From positions 1-36,436 of the IMG/VR virus record IMGVR_UViG_3300032322_000749: DNA of 36,436 nucleotides, one strand, 5' to 3'. Origin of the DNA: a virus. Positions within the stretch are counted from its first letter, which is position 1. Each line of letters starts with the position of its first letter. A program made the position numbers and the translations under genes. Of the stretch, positions 29,780 through 36,436 are shown piece by piece. A model generated the notes under the pieces. That model ran no database searches. It had not been told where the DNA came from and saw only the letters and a list, made by a program, of their open reading frames with translations.

Positions 29780-30060
29780 GCATCTTTAGACCACCAACCG
29801 ACGACTTCCTAGTGTTGGGTATCCCACCCAAGGAGTTTGATTCCCAAGAGGTGCGACTGGCGTATTCGCTGTTCCGCCACTTTGATGCCGAACCTCGCGG
29901 TAGGAATGTGTTCCTACTCACTAACGGCACTTACACGGAGAACGAACCGAATGAGATTGCGACGATTGCCAAGGTGTATTGGGGTGGGACAGATAACGAA
30001 GTGTCGGCTGATGAGGTTGCTAGTCTTACTGCGGCAGGTTACGGCGCATACATTTCGTAG
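29776..30060 (+). CDS. Stand-alone paralogue of the repeat protein's C-terminal domain (94 aa)
   Basis: GTG 29776 overlaps the preceding stop (GTGA). The protein aligns by eye along its length with the C-terminal domain of the upstream gene: FRPPTDDF / FRPPATTE, YSLFRHFDAEPRGRNVFLLT / GRLFRYAEPTYAGSNVYKLT, NGTYTENE / DGSYTTVE, IAKVYWGGTDNEVSADE / IAKIYYGGSQNFVTAEE, AAGYGAYIS / AAGYGDYVS. The two probably co-assemble or attach to the same virion site, one bearing a fibre and one not. Function beyond that is unknown. Confidence 0.78.
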   Translation: MSIFRPPTDDFLVLGIPPKEFDSQEVRLAYSLFRHFDAEPRGRNVFLLTNGTYTENEPNEIATIAKVYWGGTDNEVSADEVASLTAAGYGAYIS

Positions 30061-30066
30061 GGGAAA

Positions 30067-30300
30067 ATGAAACACGCAGAAACACATCCAACGCTCGATG
30101 TTGAAGGCTGTTTCGCTTGTCGTATCAGCCATGTGCGCATGTCCGGTGTTGCGATGCCGACACGCCACAACGTCCAACATTTGAACAGCAAAGAGAAACA
30201 GCTTGACAAAGACTTGGATGCCTACAAGCGGATACGTCGCACCGGTGGGCAGCCGATGAAGATTGACGGATCAGCGAAACTAGAGAAGACAGCCGACTGA
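30067..30300 (+). CDS. Small conserved phage protein with CxxC motif (77 aa)
   Basis: ATG 30067 follows GTAGGGGAAA. The protein begins MKHAETHPTLDVEGCFACRISHV and continues with MPTRHNVQHLNSKEKQLDKDLDAYKRIRR and QPMKIDGSAKLE. The HPTLDVEGCF-C start and the EKxxDKDxxAYKRxRxxGxQPxxIDGSA body are a pattern familiar from actinophage structural regions. It may be a small DNA- or capsid-associated protein. The two cysteines plus nearby His residues could bind metal. The stop overlaps the next start. Confidence 0.75.
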   Translation: MKHAETHPTLDVEGCFACRISHVRMSGVAMPTRHNVQHLNSKEKQLDKDLDAYKRIRRTGGQPMKIDGSAKLEKTAD

Positions 30301-31001
30301 TGCGGCTGACAATCTACATTCCCACATTCCAGCGCCTCGAACTTGCCGCCTGTCTTGAATCCATTTTGCCGCAGTTGACCGACGACTGCCGGCTCATCGT
30401 TTCAGATAACGACCCCGAACAATCAGCCCGCCAATACTGCCAAGACGCACGCATTCTCTACAGCCACAACTATCTGAATGTTGGGGCAGACGGCAACTGT
30501 CTACGTTCACTTGCCTGCACTGATGACGAATACCTGTGGGTGTTCGGGGATGACGACATCATGTTGCCAAACGCAATAAACGCAACGTTGGCGATGATGC
30601 AAGGACAAGACCGAATCGTTCACGTGGGGGAACAGCACGGTGAAGTGCCGTTCGGTTTTGATGGAACTACAGCCGATTGGATGGACAGCGTTCAAGACAA
30701 ATCTATGGTCGTGGCCTCCACGCTTTGCTCAATGAATGTGTGGCGCACAGCAATCCTTGACGCCGCGCAAGGCATCAGAGGACTAGACACGCGCAACGTC
30801 ATGTGTTGGGCAGGCATCAACGCCCATACCACCACCGTCGCCAACCAGCCGTATGTTCGGGTAGGTCGTGGGCATCCATTCCCGTTCCCATATTTCACTC
30901 GCTCAATGAACATGTACCTAGCAGCGTTACGTCTACGTGTCGGGAATCAAATCCCATTCACAATGCAAGATGCAAACAACTGGAACTATACGAACGCATG
31001 A
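30300..31001 (+). CDS. GT2-like glycosyltransferase
   Basis: A 233-aa protein with the nucleotide-sugar-binding start of family 2 transferases: MRLTIYIPTFQRLELAACLESI, then CRLIVSDNDPE, and the metal-binding acidic motif GDDD (83-86, in LWVFGDDDIMLP). It should transfer a sugar from a nucleotide donor. The C-terminal part is short and soluble, with no membrane helices. It is the first of three coupled sugar-metabolism genes inside the structural region. Modification of virion proteins or of host glycans is the likely role; the acceptor cannot be inferred. Confidence 0.82.
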   Translation: MRLTIYIPTFQRLELAACLESILPQLTDDCRLIVSDNDPEQSARQYCQDARILYSHNYLNVGADGNCLRSLACTDDEYLWVFGDDDIMLPNAINATLAMMQGQDRIVHVGEQHGEVPFGFDGTTADWMDSVQDKSMVVASTLCSMNVWRTAILDAAQGIRGLDTRNVMCWAGINAHTTTVANQPYVRVGRGHPFPFPYFTRSMNMYLAALRLRVGNQIPFTMQDANNWNYTNA

Positions 31002-31456
31002 CCGAAATCTTTCATTCGGGTGCGTGGTCGCCACTCCATTTTGATGTGTACACAGGTGGCACGTTTGACTTGTTCCATTTGGGTCACGTGAACTTGTTGC
31101 GCCAATGTCGAGAGATTGCCGGTACAGGCACGGTGACGGTGGGGTTGAATACGGATTCATTCGCAGAGTCATACAAACGGAAACCCATCTGCACGCTGGA
31201 GGAACGTTTCGCTGTCGTTGAAGCGTGCCGCTACGTGGATGAGGTTGTCATCAACTGGGGTGGGGCAGACTCTCGCATGATTGTTGATTCGGTGCGCCCA
31301 AACTATGTCGTCGTCGGTGACGATTGGCGTGACCGTGACTACAACACGCAGATGGGTTGGGATGAGGCATGGCTGCGAGATAGGGACATCGGAATCCTGT
31401 TCGTGCCGTACACCAAAGAAGTTTCTTCTAGCGACATCATCAGTCGGATCAAATGA
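30998..31456 (+). CDS. Cytidylyltransferase-like nucleotidyltransferase (TagD/glycerol-3-phosphate type)
   Basis: A 152-aa protein starting in an ATGA overlap. It has the nucleotidyltransferase signature YTGGTFDLFHLGHVNLLR with HxGH at 27-30, then the VVGDDWRDR segment and the closing VSSSDIISRIK motif, equivalent to the ISTT/ISSS-x-I loop. Enzymes of this class activate glycerol-3-phosphate, ribitol phosphate or a heptose-like sugar with CTP or another NTP. It would supply an activated donor for the two adjacent transferases. Substrate is not determined by the sequence. Confidence 0.85.
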   Translation: MTEIFHSGAWSPLHFDVYTGGTFDLFHLGHVNLLRQCREIAGTGTVTVGLNTDSFAESYKRKPICTLEERFAVVEACRYVDEVVINWGGADSRMIVDSVRPNYVVVGDDWRDRDYNTQMGWDEAWLRDRDIGILFVPYTKEVSSSDIISRIK

Positions 31457-32556
31457 ACTATCAGTCCTGGCTCGGCTACCCGCATCCACGCTACGGCTAC
31501 GGTGCGATGTTCAAAGGATTCATGGACCACGTGCCCGACGACGTGACGTTGCACGAACACGCCGACGTGATGGTGAACATGATGCAGCCATACCAAATCA
31601 AAACGTTCTACAAGAACCAGTGGCGAGCCTGTTTCACGATGTGGGAATCCACCCAACTCAACCAACGCCAATCTGACTGGTGCAACGTCTACGATCAAAT
31701 CATCGTCCCCTGCGACCACAACGTCGAACTGTTCAGCCGATACCACAAGAACGTTCACAAGGTTCCGTTGGGTGTTGACTCAAAGATTTGGAAACCGAAG
31801 AAACGGGCCGCTAATCCCAGGTTCAGGTTTCATGCTGGCGGGTCACAGTGGCTGCGCAAAGGTTTGGACATCGTGCTGGAGGCGTTCATCATCGCTGACC
31901 TTGACGCCGAACTGCATCTGAAACCGAACCCTGAAGCCTTCGGGGTGCCCGACTTGAAACTGCGAGACAACGTGTTCATGCACCGACAATGGTTCACCGA
32001 ACAGGAAACCATTGACTATTTTCATCAGGCTGACTGTTTCATTGCCGTCACCAGAGGGGAGGGTTTTGGGTTGATGCCGTTGCAGGCGATGGCGTGCGGG
32101 ATACCTACAATCTTGAACGATTCGTCTGGGCAGAAAGAGTTCGCCCATCTAGCCCCATTCGTCTTGGGCCATAAACCTGCCCCATCTATTTACGGTGGGG
32201 ATTGGGATGTGTCGGACCCGAAGGAACTAGCGGAGGCCATGCGGGAGATGTACGCCAACCACGACACCTATCTGGCGTGGGCGAAAGCCCAACTGCCCGA
32301 GGTTCGCAAATGGTCCTGGACATCGGCTGCCCGCCAGCTCGCGGACACGTTGCCGGCAGGCAAACTGCTGTCGAGCGTTGAACCAGAAACCGCTACCCTC
32401 TGGCATCACGTCACCTTGAAACGCACCTTGCAATGCGACATCGCCGGCAAGACATACAGGTTTGTGAGAGGGGAGCCGTTGCGGGTACCTGAAGGGGTGC
32501 TTGACGTGCTGCTTGCATCAGGTTATGTTGATGCATATACAGTGGAGGTACGATGA
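31453..32556 (+). CDS. GT4-like glycosyltransferase with extra C-terminal domain
   Basis: A 367-aa protein overlapping the previous stop (ATGA). The N-terminal domain starts MNYQSWLGYPHPRYGYGAMF. The C-terminal Rossmann domain has FHAGGSQWLRKGLDIVLEAF, HLKPNP, and RGEGFGLMPLQAMACGIPT (201-219). The usual E-x7-E pair is E203 but Q211, an uncommon change of the second acidic residue. After residue about 315 there is a 50-residue extension (VTLKRTLQCDIAGKTYRFV, then EPLRVPEGVLDVLLASGYVDA) unlike GT4 enzymes and resembling small phage virion domains. This may dock the enzyme on the capsid. Confidence 0.82.
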   Translation: MNYQSWLGYPHPRYGYGAMFKGFMDHVPDDVTLHEHADVMVNMMQPYQIKTFYKNQWRACFTMWESTQLNQRQSDWCNVYDQIIVPCDHNVELFSRYHKNVHKVPLGVDSKIWKPKKRAANPRFRFHAGGSQWLRKGLDIVLEAFIIADLDAELHLKPNPEAFGVPDLKLRDNVFMHRQWFTEQETIDYFHQADCFIAVTRGEGFGLMPLQAMACGIPTILNDSSGQKEFAHLAPFVLGHKPAPSIYGGDWDVSDPKELAEAMREMYANHDTYLAWAKAQLPEVRKWSWTSAARQLADTLPAGKLLSSVEPETATLWHHVTLKRTLQCDIAGKTYRFVRGEPLRVPEGVLDVLLASGYVDAYTVEVR

Positions 32557-32711
32557 AAAAGAAAAAACAGTTCTGGGACAAGAAGAACCCAAACAAGAAA
32601 TCTAAGCCGTTGAGTCCGAAGCAGAAGTCTGCTGCGAAGCGACGTGCCGCTGATGCGGGTCGCCCGTATCCGAATCTTGTTGATAACGCGTGGGCGAAAC
32701 GTAATGGCTAA
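32553..32711 (+). CDS. Very basic small protein (52 aa)
   Basis: ATG 32553 overlaps the glycosyltransferase stop and follows a perfect GGAGGT. The peptide begins MKKKKQFWDKKNPNKKSKPL and ends RPYPNLVDNAWAKRNG; nearly one third is Lys/Arg. It is first of four tiny basic genes. Such proteins may condense DNA in the capsid or bind nucleic acid, but this is inference. The stop overlaps the next start by eight bases. Confidence 0.72.
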   Translation: MKKKKQFWDKKNPNKKSKPLSPKQKSAAKRRAADAGRPYPNLVDNAWAKRNG

Positions 32712-32964
32712 GACTCCGGCGTGGCAACGCAAAGAAGGTAAAGACCCGAAGGGCGGTTTGAACGCTAAGGGTCGTGCGTCTGCTAAACGTCAGGGTATGA
32801 ATCTGAAGCCGCCTGTGTCGGCTGCTCAAGCGAAACGGTCACCGAAAGCTGCTGCTCGACGCCGATCCTTTTGTGCCCGCATGGGTGGGATGCCTGGTCC
32901 GATGAAAGACAGCAAGGGTCGTCCGACGCGTAAGGCTTTGGCTTTACGTAAGTGGGACTGCTAA
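32704..32964 (+). CDS. DUF6321-like basic phage protein (86 aa)
   Basis: Starts at ATG 32704, inside the previous gene's end. The sequence MAKTPAWQRKEGKDPKGGLNAKGRASAKRQG, then LKPPVSAAQAKRSPKAAARRRSFCARMGGMPGPMKD and RPTRKALALRKWDC, shown here as separate blocks, is a highly conserved phage family (DUF6321-like, from memory) seen in many aquatic phages. The strong conservation and two cysteines (C76 region and C-terminal C86) suggest a defined fold. It is probably a virion or DNA-associated protein; function unproven. Confidence 0.82.
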   Translation: MAKTPAWQRKEGKDPKGGLNAKGRASAKRQGMNLKPPVSAAQAKRSPKAAARRRSFCARMGGMPGPMKDSKGRPTRKALALRKWDC

Positions 32965-32965
32965 G

Positions 32966-32974
32966 TGGTAAGGT
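32966..32974 (+). promoter_or_regulatory. Possible extended -10 promoter
   Basis: TGGTAAGGT (TAAGGT at 32969-32974) in the 37-base gap before ATG 33002 fits TGnTANNNT. No -35 box is clear. The gap also holds CAGGAG, the ribosome binding site for the next gene. Confidence 0.35.
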
Positions 32975-33001
32975 GTTAGCCAACTACTAGACAGGAGTTT
33001 T

Positions 33002-33115
33002 ATGCCGAAAGTTGGAAAGAAAGAGTTCTCATACACCGCAAAGGGTATGGCTATGGCGAAGGCTGAAGCGAAGAAGACTGGCAAGAAAATGAAGTCAGGC
33101 AAGAAGAAAAAGTAA
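33002..33115 (+). CDS. Tiny lysine-rich protein (37 aa)
   Basis: The peptide MPKVGKKEFSYTAKGMAMAK followed by a lysine-rich end (KKTGKKMKSGKKKK) begins after a CAGGAG ribosome binding site. Peptides starting MPKVGKKxFxYT are repeatedly encoded in aquatic phage structural regions (from memory). With 14 lysines in 37 residues it should bind DNA or acidic surfaces. It is coupled to the next gene by TAATG. Confidence 0.75.
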   Translation: MPKVGKKEFSYTAKGMAMAKAEAKKTGKKMKSGKKKK

Positions 33116-33270
33116 TGCCACTTCCAAAGAACAAGAAGTCTTCCGTGAAAGGTGCTCCCGCTAAGGAGTATCGTCCTGCCCCGAAACGCAAGAAGGGTAA
33201 GCGCACGATGAAGTCTTCTGCGAAAGCACAAGCAGGTTCGTTCCCAGGGTACGGAGGGTACGTCTACTAA
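33115..33270 (+). CDS. Tiny basic protein with Gly/Tyr tail (51 aa)
   Basis: Starts in a TAATG overlap and ends one base before the next start. The N-terminal two thirds are basic (MPLPKNKKSSVKGAPAKEYR, then PKRKKGKRTMKSSAKAQAG). The end is SFPGYGGYVY, an aromatic-glycine tail that might insert into a protein pocket or the head interior. No family was recognised. Confidence 0.7.
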   Translation: MPLPKNKKSSVKGAPAKEYRPAPKRKKGKRTMKSSAKAQAGSFPGYGGYVY

Positions 33271-34155
33271 ATGACTACGGTTGCGACGGTCCTGAACAGG
33301 GCTTCGCGGCAGATGTTGGCAGGGGTCGTTGAAGAACGCAACAAGTTGGCTGCAAGTCTCACGAGTGGTGACACGAGTGTTGTCACTTCTTACGATGTTG
33401 GCGGCCTTCGTACTGGTTCTGTATTCGAGGTCGGATCAGAACTTTTCTATGTTTGGGATGCGAACCCTGCGACGAAAACACTTACGGTCGAACGCGGTTA
33501 TGCGGGCACGACTGCGACATCCCACGCTTCGGGAGCGATAGTAACGCTCAGCCCACGGTTCCCTCGGGCACAGATGTTGGATGCGTTGAACGCAGACCTC
33601 GATGATTTGTCTTCTACGGCGAACGGTTTGTTTCGTGTGGTGAGCGTCGATTTGACGTACAACGGTTCGGATCGCCAAATCAACATTACTGGGTCGGGAA
33701 CAATTTTGGAGTTGTTGGATGTCCGTCTGCGTTATTTGGCTGACGACCATCCCGTGTTGAGTTACGTGCGTTTGCAGACTGGTTTGCCGACCTCCGATTT
33801 TGCGTCAGGGAACACGCTCGTGTTTGATGAGCCGGTGATGGCTGGCACGGTACGTGTGCGCTACAAAGCTCCTTTTACTCGTGCCAGTTCAGAGTCGTCG
33901 GATTTGACGACTGATTGTTTCTTGCCTGCGACGTGTGATGACATCGTGGAGATGGGTGTTGTGATGCGTTTGATGGCTGGCCGTGAAATCAAACGGAACT
34001 TTACTGAGTCGCAGGGGGATACTCGTCGCCCTGATGAGGTGCAGGCTGGTGCGGTTGCGAACTCGATTGCGAACATTCAACGGTTGCGTCGTGAGCGTGT
34101 TATCGCTGAGGCTGGGCGTTTGAAGGCGCAGTACCCAATCAAGTTTAGGAAGTAG
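33271..34155 (+). CDS. Head-tail adaptor-like protein (294 aa)
   Basis: Starts directly after the preceding stop. N-terminal residues (TTVATVLNRASRQMLAGV) form a helix, then a beta-rich module with VFEVGSELFYVWDANPATKTLTVERGYAGTTATSHASGA, here in pieces, which recurs in the last gene of the window. Later come FPRAQMLDALNADLDDL, VVSVDLTYNGSDRQINI, and a helical C-terminus (IANIQRLRRERVIAEAGRLK). The layout resembles phage adaptor or connector proteins that join the portal to the tail. Placement before a large tail protein supports this. Not a firm family match. Confidence 0.6.
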   Translation: MTTVATVLNRASRQMLAGVVEERNKLAASLTSGDTSVVTSYDVGGLRTGSVFEVGSELFYVWDANPATKTLTVERGYAGTTATSHASGAIVTLSPRFPRAQMLDALNADLDDLSSTANGLFRVVSVDLTYNGSDRQINITGSGTILELLDVRLRYLADDHPVLSYVRLQTGLPTSDFASGNTLVFDEPVMAGTVRVRYKAPFTRASSESSDLTTDCFLPATCDDIVEMGVVMRLMAGREIKRNFTESQGDTRRPDEVQAGAVANSIANIQRLRRERVIAEAGRLKAQYPIKFRK

Positions 34156-34158
34156 CCG

Positions 34159-36012
34159 ATGGCTACGCTGACGCGTTTCAAAGACGCTTTCAAACCTGCG
34201 TCAAGTTTCTACACCGGTACGGGTGCGACACAGCTCGTTCCTGATGTGTTCCCTATTGCGATCAACGGTCGCCCGTACATGTTGGATATGAAGGCGAATG
34301 AGTTTAGTCGCCAGTTTGATGCGCGTGTTCGTGATTCGGTTGACCAGTCAACTGAACCTGGCGAGTCGGCGTTGAATCCGCAGGGTTTGTGGCGTCGTTC
34401 GCAGTCATCGTGGCATTACGGTGCAGGGCAACAGTATTCGGATACGGCTGACGCTGAGGCGTACAGGTTTTATTCAAGCAAGGGTGTGGACCCGTGGACG
34501 AAAGGTCGTCTGTCGTTGCTGAGCGACACGTCCAATGTGTACCCGACTTCCGGAACCAATCTGTACGCAGTGACTGCTGACGGTCGCCTCTATGGGACAG
34601 ACGGACAAAGCGTCAAGTACACCAGCGATTTCGTGACGGTCACAACGGTGACAGGTACCAAAACATCAAACCTGTATTCGATTACGTCTGACGGCTACAA
34701 CGTGTTCTACTCGTACGCCAACGGCGACATTGACCAGACGAACGCTGGCATCTCTACTTCTTCGGCGTACATTACCGGTATTGAGGCTGGAGTCCTGGCT
34801 TACGTCAGGGGGCGTCTGATGGTCGCTGGGCAGGGTACCGATAAGCGCAAGATTTGGAACATCACCACCGCGGCAGGTTCATCAGCCAACAACCCGACTG
34901 CGCTCTATACGCATCCGAACACGAACTGGACGTGGGTCGGTTTCGCTGCTGGACAAACCCACATCTATGCCGCGGGCTACGCAGGCAATACGAGCATTAT
35001 CTACAAGACGCAAATCCAAGCCGATGGCACAGCACTTGCCATCCCAACCGCAGCCGCCGAACTACCCCTTGGAGAAATCGTCCAATCCATCTACGGCTAC
35101 CTCGGCTACGTCATCATTGGTACGACCACAGGGTTTCGTTTCTGCTCGTCGGACACCGACGGCAACCTCACCGTCGGACCACTCGTACAAACAGGTGCAG
35201 CAGTCGGAGCGATGGCAGGCATCGGTCAATACGTCTACTTCTCATGGTCCAACTTTGACTCCACCTCCACAGGCATCGGACGCATGGACATCTCCGTGTT
35301 CATCTCCCCGAACCAACCGGCATACGCAACCGATCTGATGGCCACCGCACAAGGTACGGTGCAGTCAATCCACGAGTTTCAAAACAAGCCACTCTTCACC
35401 GTCTCAGGTGTCGGCGTGTTCACACCCCACGCCACGAACCTGGTCGCCTCGGGCTATCTACGATCAGGTATCTACCGTTGGGGTGTACCGGACGCCAAGT
35501 TCATCCCCAAACTTGACTTGCGTTGCTTGCCGTTGAAGGGTTCGGTCACCATGTCGGTGGCATCAGACGGCGGAGACTTCTTTGACTTTGCCACCCTGAC
35601 TACGGCGAATGTGAAGGAGAAGACGTTTGACGGGTTGGAAGACAAGGTGTTCGAAGCCGAAATCAAAGTGACCCTCAACCGTGACGCCGTTACCAGCACC
35701 GGTCCAACCCTTACCCGTTGGATGGCTCGTGCCTATGCCGCCCCGCTACGATCCCAAATCTTTTCCGTCCCCCTCATCATGCACCACAAGCTGTCTATCA
35801 ACGGACGGGAATACTGGCAGGATGTGGACCGTGAACTCGGCTATTTGCGTGACTTGGTGGAGAACCCTCGGGTGGTGACCTATCAGGAGAACGAGGAGAC
35901 GTTTGCGGTGGTGGTGGAGAATGTGCAGATGCGGATAGCCCAGTTGGTGAACGCCCATCGGACGAACGATTTTGAGGGGACGGCTATTGTGGTTATGCGT
36001 AGTGTAAGATGA
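34159..36012 (+). CDS. Beta-propeller-like tail protein (617 aa), nozzle or hub candidate
   Basis: ATG 34159 has AGGAAG upstream. The middle (about residues 130-420) consists of repeated short beta strands with aromatic/Gly ends (NLYAVTADGRLYGTD, NLYSITSDGYNVFYSYANGD, HIYAAGYAGNTSIIYKTQI, QYVYFSWSNFDS), as in a beta-propeller. The C-terminal part (LTRWMARAYAAPLRSQIFSV, DVDRELGYLRDLVENPRVVTY, FEGTAIVVMRSV) resembles a tail-tip domain. A podovirus nozzle or hub protein would have this architecture; a siphovirus tip protein is possible. Codon usage changes sharply inside it near 34,990 and again near 35,480. Confidence 0.6.
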   Translation: MATLTRFKDAFKPASSFYTGTGATQLVPDVFPIAINGRPYMLDMKANEFSRQFDARVRDSVDQSTEPGESALNPQGLWRRSQSSWHYGAGQQYSDTADAEAYRFYSSKGVDPWTKGRLSLLSDTSNVYPTSGTNLYAVTADGRLYGTDGQSVKYTSDFVTVTTVTGTKTSNLYSITSDGYNVFYSYANGDIDQTNAGISTSSAYITGIEAGVLAYVRGRLMVAGQGTDKRKIWNITTAAGSSANNPTALYTHPNTNWTWVGFAAGQTHIYAAGYAGNTSIIYKTQIQADGTALAIPTAAAELPLGEIVQSIYGYLGYVIIGTTTGFRFCSSDTDGNLTVGPLVQTGAAVGAMAGIGQYVYFSWSNFDSTSTGIGRMDISVFISPNQPAYATDLMATAQGTVQSIHEFQNKPLFTVSGVGVFTPHATNLVASGYLRSGIYRWGVPDAKFIPKLDLRCLPLKGSVTMSVASDGGDFFDFATLTTANVKEKTFDGLEDKVFEAEIKVTLNRDAVTSTGPTLTRWMARAYAAPLRSQIFSVPLIMHHKLSINGREYWQDVDRELGYLRDLVENPRVVTYQENEETFAVVVENVQMRIAQLVNAHRTNDFEGTAIVVMRSVR

Positions 36013-36019
36013 TGAGCCG

Positions 36020-36436
36020 ATGGCAGCAGTAACTCGTAGACAGTACAAGGGCGCGGCGGCGCAGACGACGATCACGAACGCTTTGGCGTCTGGTGATACG
36101 TCGGCTACGTTGGCGGCGACGACTGGTTGGCCTTCAACGGCTGGTGTTCCGTTCTATGTTGTGATTAGTCCTGGGACTGCGAGCGAGGAGAAGTGCAGCG
36201 CCACGATCTCAGGCTCCGTGTTGACTTTGACTCGTGCGCAGGATGATACGACTGCTCAGAGTCATGCTTCTGGTGCGACGATTTATCCTGTGTTCTCAGC
36301 GGATGATGCTGATGAGGCGAACTTCCTTGCGTCGCGCTATACGACGAAGGGTGACCTTGTTGCGTTCAATGGGACTGATGTGGCTCGTCTTGGTGTTGGG
36401 ACGAATGAGTATGTGTTGACGGCTGATTCGGCTGAG
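36020..36436 (+). CDS. Tail fibre/tip protein, N-terminal part (3' truncated)
   Basis: ATG 36020 opens a frame that is still open at the window edge after 139 codons. The N-terminus reads MAAVTRRQYKGAAAQTTITN, then SATLAATTGWPST, and a module VLTLTRAQDDTTAQSHASGATIYPVFS like the adaptor gene's ERGYAGTTATSHASGAI. KGDLVAFNGTDVARLGVGTNEYVLTADSAE follows, a phrase typical of phage fibre or tail-spike heads. It is probably a receptor-binding or fibre protein; the variable tip is outside the window. Confidence 0.78.
   Translation, partial: MAAVTRRQYKGAAAQTTITNALASGDTSATLAATTGWPSTAGVPFYVVISPGTASEEKCSATISGSVLTLTRAQDDTTAQSHASGATIYPVFSADDADEANFLASRYTTKGDLVAFNGTDVARLGVGTNEYVLTADSAE

Noticed and set aside
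1-36436. Tape-measure protein, integrase or tRNA genes
   Set aside because: Looked for and not seen. The giant 18973-23763 gene lies before the capsid gene and lacks tape-measure repeats; no recombinase motifs or tRNA-like cloverleaf were recognised. Absence in this window does not exclude them elsewhere.

Overview
This window is part of a tailed double-stranded DNA phage (or prophage) genome whose host is most likely an actinobacterium. The host clue is a phage-encoded WhiB-type iron-sulfur regulator, a family essentially confined to Actinomycetota and their phages. Several small conserved genes also resemble actinophage genes. No integrase, tRNA or host gene is visible. The major capsid protein looks like the N4-gp56 family, and no tape-measure gene lies between the terminase and the right edge. 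A podovirus-like virion with a large internal or ejection protein is therefore the best guess, but both ends of the window cut genes, so this is not proven.

Layout. (1) 1-1737, plus strand: end of an acidic E/P/T-rich protein, then a lysis cassette with a two-helix mini-protein, a holin-like protein, an M15 (VanY-type) endolysin and a membrane-anchored coiled-coil protein. (2) 1685-10714, plus strand: early/DNA-metabolism genes with an HTH protein, a metallophosphoesterase, an HNH endonuclease, a YqaJ-type exonuclease, a Rad52/Erf/DdrA-like annealing protein, a putative resolvase-like protein, a secreted lysozyme/transglycosylase-like protein, WhiB, and a C5-cytosine methyltransferase that carries a second gene nested in another frame. 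(3) 10746-13570, minus strand: a convergent block of small early genes including an ArdA-like antirestriction protein. Its two promoter regions share the motif GATAACnnTATCG. (4) 13571-14497: a noncoding hub with direct repeats, palindromes and a G-rich strand, between the divergent early and late blocks. (5) 14498-28214, plus strand: HTH-terminase fusion, portal, five virion proteins (one of 1,596 aa), scaffold and major capsid protein, ending in a clear rho-independent terminator. (6) 28320-36436, plus strand: a Gp80-like protein, an 11 x 20-residue repeat protein and a paralogue of its C-terminal domain, a sugar-modification cassette (GT2, cytidylyltransferase, GT4), four tiny lysine/arginine-rich proteins, then head-tail and tail proteins, with the last gene cut by the right edge.

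Genes are tightly packed. Most neighbours overlap by ATGA, GTGA or TAATG, so translational coupling is the rule. Recombination (exonuclease plus annealase), restriction evasion (methyltransferase plus ArdA) and host control (WhiB, HTH proteins) form the early programme; packaging, capsid, decoration and tail form the late one. The most noteworthy points are the gene nested in the methyltransferase, the duelling hairpins before the capsid gene, the palindrome around the terminase start codon, the paired operators on the minus strand, and the repeat protein beside its stand-alone tail domain.
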